This document shows positions 5,435-6,805 of a DNA stretch of 6,805 nt, in pieces. Position numbers and translations under genes: made by a program. This DNA is from Methanomassiliicoccus sp. UBA345 (lineage in GTDB: Archaea > Thermoplasmatota > Thermoplasmata > Methanomassiliicoccales > Methanomassiliicoccaceae). Below the pieces are notes generated by a model, which made no database searches, was not told the origin of the DNA, and was given only the letters and a program-made list of their open reading frames with translations. Within the stretch, counting starts at the first letter, position 1, and every line of letters starts with the position of its first letter. Where the stretch lies: positions 135,918 to 142,722 of the forward strand of contig DATD01000031.1 in the NCBI GenBank assembly GCA_002504525.1, given 5' to 3'.

Positions 5435-6673
5435 ATGGAGATCGGCGTGTCAGTGCTCGTGCTGGCCGTCGTCTTCGTTCTCATCGCCGTCCGACAGGTG
5501 GGCCGGTTCCGCCTGAAGATCTGGCAGATCATGCTGGGCGGCGCCGTCGCCGTCCTGCTCACCGGACAGATCGGCCTGCAGGACGCGGTGCAGTCCATCG
5601 ACATCGACGTCATGCTGTTCCTGCTGGGCATGTTCATCGTGGGCGTCGCCATGCGCGAGTCCGGCTTCCTGTACCACGCGGCGCATCGACTGTTCCGGAG
5701 GGCGGTGAGCGTCGACCGCCTGTTGCTGCTGCTCCTGTTCTCGTTCGGAATGCTGTCGGCCGTGCTGATGAACGATACCGTCGCCATCATCGGCACTCCG
5801 CTCGTCCTGCACTACGCCAGGACGCTGGACGTATCGCCGAAGATGCTCCTGCTGGCGCTCGCGTTCTCCGTGACGATCGGCAGCGCCATGAGCCCCATCG
5901 GGAACCCCCAGAACCTTCTGATCGCCGTGGGTGGCGGCATCTCCGCGCCGTTCTCGTCGTTCCTGTCGGCGCTGTTCGTGCCGACCGTCGTCAACCTGCT
6001 GCTCGCCTTCATCGTGCTGCGGCTGTTCTTCCGCGATGAGTTCGACGGCCGGCCGATGCATCTGCACGAGGACGGCATCGAGGATCCGAAGCTGGCCTTG
6101 CTGTGCCTAGTCTCGCTGATCATCATCGCCGTCATGATCACGGCCAAGGTCGCTGTGGCCGCGCTCCGTCCCGACGTCGAGTTCCCGCTCACGTACATCG
6201 CGCTGGCGGCGGCCGCGCCGATCGTGCTGCTGTCGCCGAGGCGGGCCGAGGTGGTGAAGAAGGTGGACTGGCCGACGCTGGTGTTCTTCGCCGCCATGTT
6301 CGTGCTGATGGCCGCGGTGTGGGCGTCCGGTTTCTTCCAGAGCATGCTTGGCGGCGTCGACGGCCTGACGTCGATCCCGATGATCCTCGGCGTCAGCGTC
6401 GTGCTGAGCCAGTTCATATCGAACGTGCCGTTCGTCGCGCTCTATATCCCGCTGCTGCAGGACGCCGGGGCCGGCTCGGCGGAGATGATCGCGCTGGCGG
6501 CCGGAAGCACCATCGCCGGCAACCTGTTGTTGCTCGGCGCTGCCAGCAACATCATCATCGTGCAGAACGCCGAGCGGGAAGGCGAGACGCTGACGTTCAT
6601 GGAGTTCGCCCGGGTCGGCATTCCTCTGACGGCGCTGAACTGCCTGGTGTACTGGCTCTTCCTCTCGCTGTGA
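5435..6673 (+). CDS. ArsB/NhaD/SLC13-type (ion transporter superfamily) membrane permease
   Basis: 412-residue, very hydrophobic inner-membrane protein with about ten or more membrane segments, built as two inverted-repeat-like halves. The first half has MNDTVAIIGTPL (112-122) and GSAMSPIGNPQN (149-160), the re-entrant hairpin and binding-site region of this superfamily. The second has SNVPFVALYIPLL (329-341) and GSTIAGNLLLLGAASNIII (357-375). A charged loop (about 200-220) separates the halves. Members move anions such as arsenite, dicarboxylates or sulfate, or exchange sodium for protons. The substrate cannot be read from the sequence. Start chosen at ATG 5435 from the TATA-like box and the first membrane helix; ATG 5423 (weak GAGG four bases upstream) and ATG 5411 are alternatives adding 4 and 8 residues. 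The stop abuts the stop of the convergent neighbour. Confidence 0.88.
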   Translation: MEIGVSVLVLAVVFVLIAVRQVGRFRLKIWQIMLGGAVAVLLTGQIGLQDAVQSIDIDVMLFLLGMFIVGVAMRESGFLYHAAHRLFRRAVSVDRLLLLLLFSFGMLSAVLMNDTVAIIGTPLVLHYARTLDVSPKMLLLALAFSVTIGSAMSPIGNPQNLLIAVGGGISAPFSSFLSALFVPTVVNLLLAFIVLRLFFRDEFDGRPMHLHEDGIEDPKLALLCLVSLIIIAVMITAKVAVAALRPDVEFPLTYIALAAAAPIVLLSPRRAEVVKKVDWPTLVFFAAMFVLMAAVWASGFFQSMLGGVDGLTSIPMILGVSVVLSQFISNVPFVALYIPLLQDAGAGSAEMIALAAGSTIAGNLLLLGAASNIIIVQNAEREGETLTFMEFARVGIPLTALNCLVYWLFLSL

Positions 6674-6805
6674 TCAGCGGAAGAAGTCGTCGATCCAGGT
6701 CGAGATCTCGTCCCGAAGCGAGCGCATGTTGGCCAGCCGCTCGTCGTCGGTGCCGTAGAATCGGGCGGGGTCGTTGAACGGCTTGTGCACCTGGTGCACC
6801 GCCGG
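6674..6805 (-). CDS. C-terminal 43 residues of an unidentified protein (5' end outside window)
   Basis: An open minus-strand frame enters from the right edge and ends at TGA (6674-6676). The visible end contains VHKPFNDPARFYGTDDERL then RSLRDEISTWIDDFFR, an amphipathic terminal helix. The pattern DPA-x-GT-(D/E)ER followed by LRDEI recalls the C-terminus of low-molecular-weight phosphatase/arsenate reductase (ArsC) proteins. That would suit the ArsB-like neighbour, but an NADPH-dependent FMN reductase-type flavoprotein fits about as well. Codon composition matches the neighbours, so a real gene is likely. The family is not established. Confidence 0.6.
   Translation of the reverse strand, partial: PAVHQVHKPFNDPARFYGTDDERLANMRSLRDEISTWIDDFFR

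Noticed and set aside
5236..6039. Arg-rich alternative frames overlapping the transporter (5236-6039, 6103-6777 plus; 5450-6067, 5812-6417 minus).
   Set aside because: Composition is typical of out-of-frame GC-rich translation. The in-phase frame encodes a clear membrane transporter.

Overview
This GC-rich window comes from an archaeon. It carries an archaeal-type MCM replicative helicase and an archaeal-type Tsr3 rRNA modification enzyme, and the clearest promoters are TATA-like boxes about 30 bases ahead of probable leaderless starts. Base composition and the MCM extein sequence suggest a euryarchaeon, perhaps the Thermoplasmata/Methanomassiliicoccales side, but that placement is inference.

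Positions 1-4353 (minus strand) are one uninterrupted reading frame of 1451 codons that runs off the left edge. It is an MCM helicase carrying four inteins (169, 161, 415 and 150 residues). The inteins make up 895 of the 1451 visible residues, about 62%. They sit in the Walker A loop, after the SSAAGL segment, in the Walker B strand, and just before the pre-sensor-1 hairpin, separated by host segments of only 27, 29 and 23 residues. Only the third keeps a LAGLIDADG homing endonuclease. The second lacks the usual block B histidine. The fourth belongs to a different lineage, ending in Gly-Asn with Cys at the block F position that is usually Asp. The helicase cannot have an intact ATPase core until all four have spliced out.

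Positions 4354-4800 hold no confident gene. The stretch contains several inverted repeats, an AT-richer half, a possible 29-codon leader ORF ending at the MCM ribosome-binding-like site, and a weak terminator-like element after tsr3.

Positions 4801-5355 (minus) encode Tsr3, the SSU rRNA aminocarboxypropyltransferase. A short divergent promoter region (5356-5434) separates it from a plus-strand ArsB/NhaD/SLC13-type membrane transporter (5435-6673). The transporter's stop codon abuts the stop of a convergent minus-strand gene, of which only the last 43 codons are present (6674-6805).

Two genes are core information processing (replication, ribosome maturation) and one is ion transport. I see no sign that they form one pathway. 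The notable system is the four-intein MCM.
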